DNA from: Amycolatopsis sp.
Lineage (GTDB): Bacteria; Actinomycetota; Actinomycetes; Mycobacteriales; Pseudonocardiaceae
Direction: 5' to 3'
Assembly (NCBI RefSeq): GCF_025464955.1
Contig: NZ_JAODNM010000045.1
Location: 54,315 to 118,314, forward strand
DNA: 64,000 nt
Part shown: positions 1 through 8,785 of the stretch, piece by piece
Layout: each line of letters begins with the position of its first letter
How positions within the stretch are numbered: the first letter of the stretch is position 1
Translations under genes and position numbers: made by a program
The notes under the pieces: model-generated
What the model saw: the letters and a program-made list of their open reading frames with translations, nothing else
What the model was told of the DNA's origin: nothing
Database searches by the model: none

Positions 1-1036
1 TGTTGGCCCCGATTCCGCGGAACGGCGTCATGCTGTGGATCGCGTCACCGAGCAGCGTGATGTTCGTGCTCTGCCAGGCGTCGACCGGGACCGACGTATA
101 GATGGGCAGCATGGTCACCGTCGGTTCGGGCGACGCCGCGACGACGCGGCTCAAGGCCGGATGCCAACCCTGGATCATCTCGGCGATGACGCTCTTCAGC
201 TCCGCGCCGGTCAAGTCCGCCAGCCGGGAAGCATCCGGGTAACGTCCTCGCGCGGCCGCATAGGCCCACATGACGTAGCTACCGGTGTTGTCGAACAGCA
301 CCGGATCGAGTTCCGCACTCACGTCGTTCTCGCCGACCCCGTCGCCCAGCACGTGCGGCGCGGTGAACATGCCACAGCCCCGCGGCGGCATCACCATGTT
401 GGGTCCGTCGTAGAGCCGCTTCGGCAGGTCACGCCGTACTTCGCCGGTCAGTGGCAGCTTGCCCACGATAGCGAGGATCCCGGTGTCCACCCGGACAGCC
501 CCGGGGAGGAACTGGGCTCGCACAGCGGAGTTGGCACCGTCCGCGGCGACCAGGACGTCGGCCTCCGTCGTCGTGCCGTCGGCGAAGAAACAGACGATCT
601 TGCCGTCATCACGACGCTCGTAGCGTTCGAACTTCTTGTCATAGTGGGCGATTCCGTCGAGCTCCGTCGAAAGCACCTGGTGCAGCGTGATCCGGCTGAC
701 CGAATGATGGGCGCACGCCGGATCGCGGACCGCGCCGGGTGGCAGTTCGCCGGCGAGGAGCATGAGTTCCCGCAGCTGTTCGTCGACAAAACCAAAAGCC
801 CCACCGGGTTCACCGCAGGTCGCCACGAACCGCTCCCAGAGCGCGGGTGGCAGGCAGGTGTGCAGCGCATGGCAACCGTTCGGATTGATGTGGACGCGAT
901 AACCCTGCAAGCGCTCGGTACGCGTACGGCTCCGCTCGTACACCGCGACGCTCACTCCTGCTTGCCTCAGCCCTTGAGCCAGGCACAGCCCCCCGGTCCC
1001 GCCGCCGATCACCACGACATGGAACTTCTCGAACAT
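1..1036 (-). CDS. FAD-dependent monooxygenase (3' end beyond window)
   Basis: Flavin-dependent aromatic hydroxylase of the PHBH/UbiH class, expected to use NAD(P)H and O2 to hydroxylate a small or polyketide-like substrate in the cytoplasm. About 345 residues are visible and the frame runs off the left edge. The N-terminal dinucleotide fold VVIGGGTGG lies at residues 8-16, the DG motif (AADGANSAVR) at about 164-173, and the FAD-ribityl GD motif (LLGDAIHSMTPFRGIGAN) at about 328-345. The ATG at 1036 follows a GGGGAGAG ribosome site. It diverges from the TetR gene to its right across a perfect palindrome, so repression by that TetR protein is likely. Substrate unknown. Confidence 0.9.
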   Translation of the reverse strand, partial: MFEKFHVVVIGGGTGGLCLAQGLRQAGVSVAVYERSRTRTERLQGYRVHINPNGCHALHTCLPPALWERFVATCGEPGGAFGFVDEQLRELMLLAGELPPGAVRDPACAHHSVSRITLHQVLSTELDGIAHYDKKFERYERRDDGKIVCFFADGTTTEADVLVAADGANSAVRAQFLPGAVRVDTGILAIVGKLPLTGEVRRDLPKRLYDGPNMVMPPRGCGMFTAPHVLGDGVGENDVSAELDPVLFDNTGSYVMWAYAAARGRYPDASRLADLTGAELKSVIAEMIQGWHPALSRVVAASPEPTVTMLPIYTSVPVDAWQSTNITLLGDAIHSMTPFRGIGAN

Positions 1037-1073
1037 CGTTCTCTCCCCTGCGTTCGGACAACTCCTTCGGCAA

Positions 1074-1095
1074 TAATCATCCATATGGATGATTA
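1074..1095. promoter_or_regulatory. Perfect 22-bp palindrome, probable TetR operator
   Basis: TAATCATCCAT followed directly by its reverse complement ATGGATGATTA, with no spacer or mismatch. It is AT-rich in a GC-rich background and lies between the divergent monooxygenase (start 1036) and TetR gene. The geometry fits a site where one TetR protein controls both genes. The ATG at 1089 lies inside the palindrome and is therefore a poor start for the regulator. Confidence 0.75.
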
Positions 1096-1166
1096 AGTCA
1101 ACGCGCCGGATAATTGATGTGATCCACCGGGCGTCGAACAACGCCCTGATCGGCTACCGTGCTCGT

Positions 1167-1787
1167 GTGCCGGAATCCCCAAAGCCGCCTCGCCGCTCCC
1201 CCTCGCCCAGCGAGCGACAGCGTGACCCTGAGCGCACCAAGGCACGGATACTCGAAGCGGCCAAGGCCGAGTTCGGTGCGAAGGGGTACGTCGGCGCCCG
1301 AGTCAGTGAGATCGCGAACAGCGCCGGGATCAACAAGCAACTGATCTCGTACTACTTCGGCGGCAAGGAAGGCCTCTACACCGAGGTGACCGCGGCGATC
1401 GCGCGGCGCAACCTCGCGCTGACCGATCCCGGGCGGTCGCTTGCCGAAACCGCGCGAGACTTCATCGAGGAGACCGATCGCGAAAGCGCCCGGCTGTTCC
1501 TCTGGGAGAACCTCGCCGAGGACGAACCCGCACCTGGCGACGAAGGCCGCGAGTTCCTGGCACAGCAAGTCGACTACATGCGGGCACGGCAGGCCGCTGG
1601 TGATTTCCCCGAGGACATCGACCCGGCCCACCTGCTGCTGATCGTCATCAGCGCGGCGATGGCGCCCTGGGCGTTCCCCAAGGTGGCGTCGTCGATCTCG
1701 GGCCAGGATCCGGCGTCACCGGAGTTCGCCGAAACCTTCGCGGAGCAGCTCTCCCTCGTCCTGGGCCACCTGCGCCCGGAGCGTTAG
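1167..1787 (+). CDS. TetR/AcrR family transcriptional regulator
   Basis: DNA-binding repressor of 206 residues, probably autoregulatory and controlling the divergent FAD monooxygenase. After a Pro/Arg-rich tail come the typical TetR N-terminal helices, with the helix-turn-helix at about residues 46-68 ([20 protein letters not shown]) followed by KEGLY; the C-terminal ligand domain is helical and not assignable. The frame is open from an ATG at 1089, but that codon is inside the operator palindrome. The GTG at 1167 has a TACCGT hexamer exactly six bases upstream, fitting a leaderless start. The 3' end overlaps the convergent proB by 4 bp. Confidence 0.85.
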   Translation: MPESPKPPRRSPSPSERQRDPERTKARILEAAKAEFGAKGYVGARVSEIANSAGINKQLISYYFGGKEGLYTEVTAAIARRNLALTDPGRSLAETARDFIEETDRESARLFLWENLAEDEPAPGDEGREFLAQQVDYMRARQAAGDFPEDIDPAHLLLIVISAAMAPWAFPKVASSISGQDPASPEFAETFAEQLSLVLGHLRPER

Positions 1788-2893
1788 CGGCGGAGCGGGA
1801 CGAGGTCGTCGGCATGGACGACCTCGCGGCGGAACTCGGCGGGAAGTTCATGGCTCGACCGGCCGATGAGGTTCGGGAGTTCGGCGGCGTCGAAGGCGAC
1901 GACCCCGCGGGCGACCACGCGGTCGCCGGGATCGACCAGGTCCACGACGTCGCCGGCCTGGAAGTCGCCGTCGATGCCGGTGATTCCGGTCGCCAGCAGC
2001 GACCGTCGGCGTCGCACTACCGCCGTGACGGCGCCGTCGTCCAAGCGCAGCTTCCCGGTGGCGCCGGCGGCGTAGCCGAGCCAGAACCGGCGGGCGGTGA
2101 GCCTGGAATCCGCAGCGGCGAAGGCCGTTCCGGCTTCGGCCGCGGTCAGTGCGTCCGAGGCTTCCGCGGCGGCGGCCAGGAGTACGGGAATGCCCGCCGC
2201 GGCCGCGGTCCGCGCGGCGGCGAGTTTGGAGACCATGCCGCCGGTGCCGAGCCCGGAGCTCGACATGCCGACCGAAATACCCTCCACATCGGACTCACCG
2301 TTGACTTCGCTGATCTTGCGAGTGGCGCCGTCACGGGGATCCCCGTCATACAGACCGTCCACATCGGACAAGAGAACCAGCGCGTCCGCGCCGATCAGGT
2401 GTGCCACCAACGCGGCGAGCCGGTCGTTGTCACCGAAGCGGATCTCTTCGGTGGCCACGGTGTCGTTCTCGTTGACCACCGGTACCGCGCCGAGCGCGAG
2501 CAGCCTGTCGAACGTGCGTTGCGCGTTGCGGTAGTGCGACCGGCGTACGACGTCGTCCGAGGTCAGCAGCACCTGCCCGACCGTCAGCGAATACCGGCCG
2601 AACGACTCCGCGTACGCGTGCGCCAGAGCGAGCTGCCCGACGCTGGCCGCCGCCTGCTGCGTCGGCAGGTCGCGCGGACGCTTGCGCAGCGACAACGGCG
2701 CGAGCCCCGCGCCGATCGCACCGGAAGACACCAGAACGAGCTGAGCGCCGCGGCCGGCACGCTCGGCAATGGCGTCGACCAGCGCATCGAGCCTGGACAC
2801 ATCGAGCCCGTCACCCGCGGTGGTCAGCGCCGAGGAACCGACCTTGACCACCAGACGACGCGCTGCCGCGATCGCCAGACGGGTCTCACTCAA
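1784..2893 (-). CDS. proB: Glutamate 5-kinase
   Basis: Phosphorylates L-glutamate to gamma-glutamyl phosphate, the first and normally proline-inhibited step of proline synthesis, in the cytoplasm. It has 369 residues, full length for the family. The amino-acid-kinase core has [12 protein letters not shown] near the N-terminus, [23 protein letters not shown] and [12 protein letters not shown]; a C-terminal PUA domain begins near residue 285 ([10 protein letters not shown] onward). The chosen start is a TTG at 2893 that overlaps the end of obgE by 8 bp, implying translational coupling; it gives [20 protein letters not shown], typical of the family. The obg-proB order is common in actinobacteria. 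Confidence 0.95.
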   Translation of the reverse strand: MSETRLAIAAARRLVVKVGSSALTTAGDGLDVSRLDALVDAIAERAGRGAQLVLVSSGAIGAGLAPLSLRKRPRDLPTQQAAASVGQLALAHAYAESFGRYSLTVGQVLLTSDDVVRRSHYRNAQRTFDRLLALGAVPVVNENDTVATEEIRFGDNDRLAALVAHLIGADALVLLSDVDGLYDGDPRDGATRKISEVNGESDVEGISVGMSSSGLGTGGMVSKLAAARTAAAAGIPVLLAAAAEASDALTAAEAGTAFAAADSRLTARRFWLGYAAGATGKLRLDDGAVTAVVRRRRSLLATGITGIDGDFQAGDVVDLVDPGDRVVARGVVAFDAAELPNLIGRSSHELPAEFRREVVHADDLVPLRR

Positions 2894-4379
2894 GGAGCTT
2901 GCTGTTCTCTTGCTCGATGACCGCGCTCGTCGGCTCCACGTCCACGGCTTCGTCCGGCCCGTCACGGCGGACGCGGCGGAGTTCCTTACGCGCGGGGGCA
3001 CCGATCCGGCTGTGGTCTTCGAGCCGCCGGTCGGTCCCGCGGCCGGACATCTGCACAGCGACCCCCGCCGGCGTCGAGGGTTGCCAGTCGAACTGGACAT
3101 CCCCGAGGGTGACCGGGCTACCCGGCTTCGCACCCTTGCGGGCCAGCGCGTCTTCGACGCCGAGCCGGGCGAGCCGATCGCCGAGGTAGCCGACGGCCTC
3201 GTCGTTGTTGAAGTCGGTCTGGCGGATCCAGCGCTCGGGGCGCCACCCGCGGACGATGAACGAACCTTCTTCTTCGGGGTCTTCCTCGACGGTGAAGCCC
3301 TGGTCGTCGACCGCGGTCGGACGCAGGATCTTGACCTCGGGTTCGGGCGTCGGCTGGTCCGCGCGGTACTTCTCGACAACCGCGCCGAGGGCGTACGTCA
3401 GCTCTCGCAGGCCGGCGCGCGAGGCGGTGGAAATCTCGAAGACCGGCAGACCCCGCGCCTCGAGCTCCGGCTTGACCAGCTCGGCCAGCTCGGCGGCTTC
3501 GGGCACGTCGATCTTGTTCAGCACGATCACGCGGGGGCGGTCGGCCAGGTCACCGCCGAGGCTCGGGGTGTACTTGGCGAGCTCCTCCTCGAGCGCGTCC
3601 ACGTCGGACAGCGGGTCGCGGTCGGCTTCGAAGGTGGCGCAGTCGATCACGTGGACCAGGACGGCGCACCGCTCAATGTGGCGGAGGAAGTCGAGGCCGA
3701 GGCCCTTTCCTTCGCTCGCGCCGGGGATCAGGCCCGGGACGTCGGCCATGGTGAACACGGTCGCGCCGGCGGTGATCACGCCGAGGTTCGGGACCAGCGT
3801 GGTGAAGGGGTAGTCGGCGATCTTCGGCTTCGCGGACGAGAGCACCGAAATGAGCGACGACTTGCCTGCCGACGGGAAGCCGACCAGGCCGACATCGGCG
3901 ACGGAACGCAGCTCCAGCACCAGGTCGCGGGTCTCGCCGGGCTCACCCAGCAGCGCGAACCCCGGGGCCTTGCGGGACTTCGAGGCCAGCGCGTGGTTGC
4001 CCAGCCCGCCGCGACCACCCTGGGCGGCGACGAACGTGGTGCCGGGACCGATCAGGTCGGCGAGCACCTCACCGTCCTCGGTCATCACGACGGTGCCGCT
4101 CGGGACGAACATCTCGAGGTGCTCCCCCGAGGCGCCCGCGCGGTCGCTGCCCATGCCGGGCTTGCCGTTGCCGGCGCGCGCGTGGGGGCGGAAGTGGAAG
4201 TCGAGCAGGGTGTGGACGTTCGCGTCGACGATCAGGCGGACATCGCCGCCGTGGCCGCCGTTGCCGCCGTCCGGGCCGCCGAGCGGCTTGAACTTCTCGC
4301 GGTGCACAGAGGCACAGCCGTGCCCACCGTCGCCCGCGGACAGGTGGATCACCGCGCGGTCAACGAACCGGGACGCCAT
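2886..4379 (-). CDS. obgE: Obg/CgtA family GTPase
   Basis: Essential GTPase that acts in late 50S ribosomal subunit assembly and stress signalling; 497 residues. The glycine-rich Obg fold is at residues 1-160 ([29 protein letters not shown]), followed by the G domain with G1 GFPSAGKSS (about 167-175), switch [12 protein letters not shown] (about 213-222) and NKID. An OCT domain occupies about residues 350-425, and beyond it is a basic, actinobacteria-type tail. It lies downstream of rpmA behind a terminator and is coupled to proB by an 8-bp overlap. Confidence 0.97.
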   Translation of the reverse strand: MASRFVDRAVIHLSAGDGGHGCASVHREKFKPLGGPDGGNGGHGGDVRLIVDANVHTLLDFHFRPHARAGNGKPGMGSDRAGASGEHLEMFVPSGTVVMTEDGEVLADLIGPGTTFVAAQGGRGGLGNHALASKSRKAPGFALLGEPGETRDLVLELRSVADVGLVGFPSAGKSSLISVLSSAKPKIADYPFTTLVPNLGVITAGATVFTMADVPGLIPGASEGKGLGLDFLRHIERCAVLVHVIDCATFEADRDPLSDVDALEEELAKYTPSLGGDLADRPRVIVLNKIDVPEAAELAELVKPELEARGLPVFEISTASRAGLRELTYALGAVVEKYRADQPTPEPEVKILRPTAVDDQGFTVEEDPEEEGSFIVRGWRPERWIRQTDFNNDEAVGYLGDRLARLGVEDALARKGAKPGSPVTLGDVQFDWQPSTPAGVAVQMSGRGTDRRLEDHSRIGAPARKELRRVRRDGPDEAVDVEPTSAVIEQENSKLLE

Positions 4380-4418
4380 TTCTTGCCTCTTCCGTACCTG
4401 CTGAGTTGGTGACTAACG

Positions 4419-4462
4419 CAAAAACGAGGGGCGGTACCGGATCTATTCCGGCCCCGCCCCTC
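4419..4462 (-). terminator. Rho-independent terminator after rplU-rpmA
   Basis: On the minus strand a 15-bp GC-rich stem (arms 4462-4448 and 4440-4426, GAGGGGCGG paired with CCGCCCCTC, two internal mismatches) with a 7-base loop is followed by GTTTTTGCG. It lies just past the rpmA stop and separates the ribosomal-protein genes from obgE. Confidence 0.8.
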
Positions 4463-4492
4463 GCCTGAAGTCTGTGAAACGCGGTCCCTGGA

Positions 4493-4762
4493 TCAGACCG
4501 CAACCGGAGCTTCGACCGGAACGATGTTCATGGTCTTGCGACCACGCTTCGAACCGAACTCGACCACACCAGCGGTGAGGGCGAACAGCGTGTCGTCGCC
4601 ACCGCGGCCGACGTTGACGCCCGGGTGGAACTTGGTGCCGCGCTGGCGGATCAGGATCTCACCGGCGTTGACGGCCTGGCCGCCGAAACGCTTGACTCCG
4701 AGCCGCTGAGCGTTGGAGTCACGACCGTTGCGGGAGCTGGACGCACCCTTCTTGTGTGCCAT
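4493..4762 (-). CDS. rpmA: 50S ribosomal protein L27
   Basis: Large-subunit protein whose N-terminus reaches towards the peptidyl-transferase centre; 89 residues, normal length. It begins [16 protein letters not shown] and has the family signature [18 protein letters not shown]. It starts directly as MAHKKG, so there is no Firmicutes-type cleavable N-terminal extension. It follows rplU after 15 bases in the usual rplU-rpmA pair. Confidence 0.98.
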   Translation of the reverse strand: MAHKKGASSSRNGRDSNAQRLGVKRFGGQAVNAGEILIRQRGTKFHPGVNVGRGGDDTLFALTAGVVEFGSKRGRKTMNIVPVEAPVAV

Positions 4763-4777
4763 GGCTGCGCAGTCCCC

Positions 4778-5092
4778 TTACTGGTTGATGCCGGTGACCT
4801 CGACGCGGGTCAGCTTCTGCCTGTGACCCTGCCGCTTGTGGTAACCGGTCTTGTTCTTGAACTTGTGGATGCGGATCTTGGGACCCTTGGTCTGCTCGAC
4901 GACCTTGCCGGTGACCGAGACCTTCGCCAGCGCGTCGGCGTCAGTGGTGACCTCACCGCCGTCCACCACCAGCAACGCGGGGAAGGTGTGCTCGGTGCCG
5001 GGGGCGCCGACGAGCTTCTCGACCTCGACGACGTCGCCGACGGCCACCTTGTACTGCTTGCCGCCGGTCTTGACGATCGCGTACGCCGACAC
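4778..5092 (-). CDS. rplU: 50S ribosomal protein L21
   Basis: Large-subunit protein binding 23S rRNA; 104 residues from the GTG at 5092, which follows an AGGAG ribosome site (minus strand AGGAGACTCCC then GTG). It starts [20 protein letters not shown] and has the conserved C-terminal [17 protein letters not shown] segment. The frame is open further upstream to 5170, but that extension has no L21 homology and is not needed. It is co-transcribed with rpmA. Confidence 0.98.
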   Translation of the reverse strand: MSAYAIVKTGGKQYKVAVGDVVEVEKLVGAPGTEHTFPALLVVDGGEVTTDADALAKVSVTGKVVEQTKGPKIRIHKFKNKTGYHKRQGHRQKLTRVEVTGINQ

Positions 5093-5202
5093 GGGAGTCT
5101 CCTGCTTACTCGACAATGGGTGGGGGCTTGTGCGCTCGGCCCGCCCGAAGGCGGTCCGGTGCTCGCACAATGCGACCCGCTCTAACGGCGGGCCGCATTA
5201 CA

Positions 5203-5249
5203 GGTTACGGGCTACCCGGATCGGGGTGTGACCCGGGGTAGCCGTAACC
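5203..5249 (-). terminator. Hairpin after rne
   Basis: A 14-bp stem (GGTTACGGGCTACCC at 5203-5217 with GGGTAGCCGTAACC at 5236-5249, one bulged G) lies just beyond the rne stop on the minus strand. There is no T-run, as is usual for actinobacterial hairpin terminators. It may end rne transcripts or stabilise the 3' end before the rplU leader. Confidence 0.5.
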
Positions 5250-5257
5250 CGCTCGAA

Positions 5258-8254
5258 CTAGTTCTTGTCCGCGCTGACCGGCGGACCGGCCGGCCGTGAA
5301 GCCGCGCGACGGGGACGACGACGCGTGCTGCGCCCGGCCGGAGCCGGTACGTCGACCTCGGGTACTGCTTCCTCTGCCACCACGTTCTCGGGTGTCTCAG
5401 CGGGCTTCTCAGCCGCTGTGACCACCGGTTCGGCAGCGGGTGCCACCTCGGGCTCAGCAGCCCGTGCGTGACCGTTGACAGCCGGTTGCTCGATCTGCTG
5501 AGGAGCTGTTTCGGCGTGTTCGTGGTGCTCGGTGTGCTCGCCGTGTTCCCGGTGCTCGCCCGACGCGACCTTCGACGCGTTGGCCATCGCCTGGACCGCC
5601 GAAACCACCGACTCCCGCTGCTCCGGCGTGGGGGCCGGGACGACCGGCTCCACGCGGGGCGCCGCCGGCGCCTCGGTGTGCCCGCTGTCCTCGCCCTTGG
5701 CGCCGCGGCCGCGGGACCGACGCGAGCCGCTCTGCTGCTGCCCGCCGTTCCCACCACCGTTGCCATTGCCGCCGCCGTTGCCATTGCCACCGTTCGAACC
5801 GCCGGCCTGGGTGTGTCCGCCGCCGTTCGACGCGGTGCTGCCCGCCGTGCGCTGCGGCTCGGTGGAGACGACCACGCCTCGGCCCTTGCAGTGCTCACAG
5901 GGGGTCGAGAAGGCCTCGAGCAGCCCGGTGCCGATCTTCTTCCGGGTCATCTGGACCAGGCCCAGCGAAGTGACCTCGGCAACCTGGTGACGCGTGCGGT
6001 CCCGGCCGAGGCACTCGGTCAGGCGACGCAGCACGAGCTCGCGGTTGGACTCGAGCACCATGTCGATGAAGTCGATGACGATGATGCCGCCGATGTCGCG
6101 CAGCCGGAGCTGGCGGACGATCTCCTCGGCGGACTCCAGGTTGTTCCTGGTCACGGTCTCCTCGAGGTTGCCGCCGGAACCGGTGTACTTACCGGTGTTG
6201 ACGTCGATCACCGTCATCGCCTCGGTGCGGTCGATGACCAGGTAACCACCCGAGGGCAGCCAGACCTTGCGGTCGAGCGCCTTGGTGATCTGCTCGTCAA
6301 TCCGGTGCTCGGCGAAGACGTCACCGGTCCCGACGTACTTCTTGAGGCGGCTCGCGAGGTCAGGCGCGACGTGCTCGACGTAGGTGCTGATGGTCTCCCA
6401 CGAAGTGGCGCCCTGGACCTCGAGCTTCCCGAAGTCCTCGGTGAACAGGTCGCGGACGACCTTGACCAGCAGGTCCGGCTCTTCGTAGAGCATGGTCGGG
6501 CCGCTGGACTTCTTGCCGCTGCCCGCTTCCGCCTTCTCCTTGATGACCTCCCACTGGGCGGTCAGGCGGCGGACGTCGCGGCCCAGCTCCTCCTCGTCGA
6601 CGCCCTCCGACGCGGTGCGGATGATCACACCGGCGTCCTCGGGGACGATCCGCTTGAGGATGTCCTTGAGCCTGCGGCGCTCGTTTTCCGGCAGCTTGCG
6701 GGAGATGCCGGTGGCGCCGCCGGCGGGCACGTAGACGAGGTAACGGCCGGCCAGCGAGATCTGGGTGGTCAGCCGGGCGCCCTTGTGCCCGACCGGGTCC
6801 TTCGTGACCTGCACGAGGACGCTGTCGCCGCTGGAGAGCGCCTGCTCGATCTTGCGAGCCTTGCCCTCGAGCCCGGCGGCGTCCCAGTCGACCTCGCCGG
6901 CGTAGAGCACGGCGTTGCGGCCGCGGCCGATGTCGATGAAGGCGGCCTCCATCGACGGCAGCACGTTCTGCACGCGGCCGAGGTAGACGTTGCCGACGAT
7001 CGAACCGGTGCTGGAATCAGTCACGAAGTGCTCGACGAGGACCCCGTCCTCGAGCACACCGATCTGGGTGGAGTCGTCCTTCTCGAGCACGACCATGGTG
7101 CGGTCGACGGCTTCCCGGCGGGCCAGGAACTCGGCCTCGGACAGGATCGGCGCACGACGACGTCCGGCCTCGCGGCCGTCACGGCGGCGCTGGCGCTTGG
7201 CCTCGAGCCGGGTCGAGCCGCGCACACTGCGCACCTCGTCACGGGCCGGGCGTTCACGCTCGGGCGCCTCGCCCTTGCTCTGGCGGACATGGACGACGGT
7301 GTTGGGCGGGTCGTCGTCGGCCGAGTGGCCGCTGGAACCACCGGCGGCACCCGAAGTCTCGGCCGAGTCGTCCTCGCCGCCCTTGCGGCGACGGCGGCGA
7401 CGGCGGCGCTTGTTGGCGCTGTCCCCGTCGTTGTCGGCGTCCGAGTCGGCGTCTGCTTGGGCATCCGCTTCGGCCTTGGCGGCTTCGCCCTCCTCGACGA
7501 CGGCAGCGACGCTCTTGGGGTTACGGCCGCGCTTCTGGCTGGGCGCGCGCTCCGGCTCCGGCTCCGACGACTGCTCGTCTTCGCCCTCGGCACCCTCGTA
7601 ACCGCCTTCGTCGCCACCCTTGCCGCGACCACGGCCACGGCGGCCGCGACGACGACGCCGCCGACCGTTGGGGTCGTCACCGTCACCGTCGTTGTCGCCG
7701 TCCTGGTCGCCTTCACCGGGCTCGACGGACTCGACGGCCGCCTGCGTGCGCTCGTCCTCGACGACTTCGTCCTCGACCGGCACGGGCTGCTGCTTGCGCA
7801 CGGGCGCAGCGGCGGGCTCGGGCGGCAGGAAGATCGGCGACGGCGCGGCGAAGACCGGTACGTGCGCGGCGGGCCTGCGGCGACGGGCCGGGGCTTCCTC
7901 GACAACCGGAGCGACTTCGGCTTCCGCCGGTGCGGGCTCGGCGCGCTGCGCGCTCTCTTCGGCTACCGCGATCTGCGGCTCCTCTGCGGCGGGCTGTTCG
8001 GCCGACGCCTCTTGCCCGCCGAGGCCCAGTGCCCCGGCCAGCCTCACTGCCACATCCCTCGTCACGCTCGACTGCGCGCTCCGAGTGCTCTCCCCGAGTT
8101 CCGCGAGCTTGGCCAGCAGATCCCGGCTGTTCGACCCGAGCAGCTTCGCCAGTGCGTGCACCCTGATCCTGGCAGGCAACCCGTCCAGCGAACCGGCCGA
8201 GGATGTGGCGGTATTCCCGCCGGTGTTCTCGGCGGGTGTTTCCGCGTTCGACAT
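5258..8254 (-). CDS. rne: Ribonuclease E/G with IF2-type N-terminal domain
   Basis: Endoribonuclease that cleaves single-stranded AU-rich RNA in mRNA decay and rRNA/tRNA processing; 998 residues. Residues about 29-72 (RVHALAKLLGSNSRDLLAKL and SAQSSVTRDVAVRL) closely resemble the N-terminal domain of actinobacterial translation factor IF2. A long, low-complexity Glu/Arg/Asp-rich region follows, then an S1 domain (about 400-500, NVYLGRVQNVLPSMEAAF), the catalytic DNase I-like core (VIDVNTGKYTG near 680, VIDFIDM) and the Zn-link CEHCKGRG near 786. The C-terminus is disordered and His/Gly/Ala-rich. The ATG at 8254 follows GAAGGAGATAT, so a frame extension upstream to 8428 is not used. Confidence 0.95.
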   Translation of the reverse strand: MSNAETPAENTGGNTATSSAGSLDGLPARIRVHALAKLLGSNSRDLLAKLAELGESTRSAQSSVTRDVAVRLAGALGLGGQEASAEQPAAEEPQIAVAEESAQRAEPAPAEAEVAPVVEEAPARRRRPAAHVPVFAAPSPIFLPPEPAAAPVRKQQPVPVEDEVVEDERTQAAVESVEPGEGDQDGDNDGDGDDPNGRRRRRRGRRGRGRGKGGDEGGYEGAEGEDEQSSEPEPERAPSQKRGRNPKSVAAVVEEGEAAKAEADAQADADSDADNDGDSANKRRRRRRRRKGGEDDSAETSGAAGGSSGHSADDDPPNTVVHVRQSKGEAPERERPARDEVRSVRGSTRLEAKRQRRRDGREAGRRRAPILSEAEFLARREAVDRTMVVLEKDDSTQIGVLEDGVLVEHFVTDSSTGSIVGNVYLGRVQNVLPSMEAAFIDIGRGRNAVLYAGEVDWDAAGLEGKARKIEQALSSGDSVLVQVTKDPVGHKGARLTTQISLAGRYLVYVPAGGATGISRKLPENERRRLKDILKRIVPEDAGVIIRTASEGVDEEELGRDVRRLTAQWEVIKEKAEAGSGKKSSGPTMLYEEPDLLVKVVRDLFTEDFGKLEVQGATSWETISTYVEHVAPDLASRLKKYVGTGDVFAEHRIDEQITKALDRKVWLPSGGYLVIDRTEAMTVIDVNTGKYTGSGGNLEETVTRNNLESAEEIVRQLRLRDIGGIIVIDFIDMVLESNRELVLRRLTECLGRDRTRHQVAEVTSLGLVQMTRKKIGTGLLEAFSTPCEHCKGRGVVVSTEPQRTAGSTASNGGGHTQAGGSNGGNGNGGGNGNGGGNGGQQQSGSRRSRGRGAKGEDSGHTEAPAAPRVEPVVPAPTPEQRESVVSAVQAMANASKVASGEHREHGEHTEHHEHAETAPQQIEQPAVNGHARAAEPEVAPAAEPVVTAAEKPAETPENVVAEEAVPEVDVPAPAGRSTRRRPRRAASRPAGPPVSADKN

Positions 8255-8785
8255 ATATCTCCTTCGCCCCCGGGCGCGTCTGCCGGTATGCACCGGAAGG
8301 ACGCGGCCGCGCAGGGGCCCCTTTCTGTTGTGTCCGCCGTGGTGGTCACCGACGACGGGAATCCTTGCCTCTCGCCGCGACGGCGCCGGGGTCCGGCTGC
8401 CCGTCGATGGCAGGTCACTCGGCGGCACGCTGGCTGAGCTCGTCGCGTCTATCGCTTCCCACGTCGTCGAGCCGCCCGATACCCCGAGCAGCGACTCCCA
8501 TGGTGCTCGTTCAGCACGTCACCGGGCCACAACGCCTCCGGGCCCCGCCTCTCGCGGTGCCCGTCGACCCAGCGGCCACACCGAGTATCCCACACAGCGA
8601 CCAAGAGACCGTCCGGTCGGTGCCGCGGCGCGTCCCGGGCGCGCCGCGGCCACCAGCCGGGCGAACTTTCGCCGAGAGCTTGTCCGGCCGGAGCCGGGTG
8701 GCTAGCGTGCGGCTCGAGACCTGCGCCGGCGGGAGTGTGGCCCCGGCACGTCGATCACCCCGTCCGCTGTCCGGTTGGAGGCCCG
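8255..8785. other. Non-coding intergenic region, putative rne leader
   Basis: About 530 bases between the divergent starts of rne and the S8 protease with no convincing gene on either strand. It must hold both promoters. The GGAGG site at 8776-8780 belongs to the protease gene. No clear sigma-70 hexamer pair was found; a long rne 5' leader is possible. Confidence 0.5.

Noticed and set aside
2769..4412. 547-codon plus-strand frame opposite obgE
   Set aside because: Antisense shadow; obgE on the minus strand is unambiguous.
5740..5800. GC-rich micro-repeats resembling a minisatellite
   Set aside because: Coding repeats of the disordered Gly/Asn-rich C-terminal tail of RNase E.
5468..8437. Open frame of 989 codons antisense to rne
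   Set aside because: Shadow frame caused by high third-position GC of rne. Translation is low-complexity with no domain, whereas the opposite strand has all RNase E motifs.
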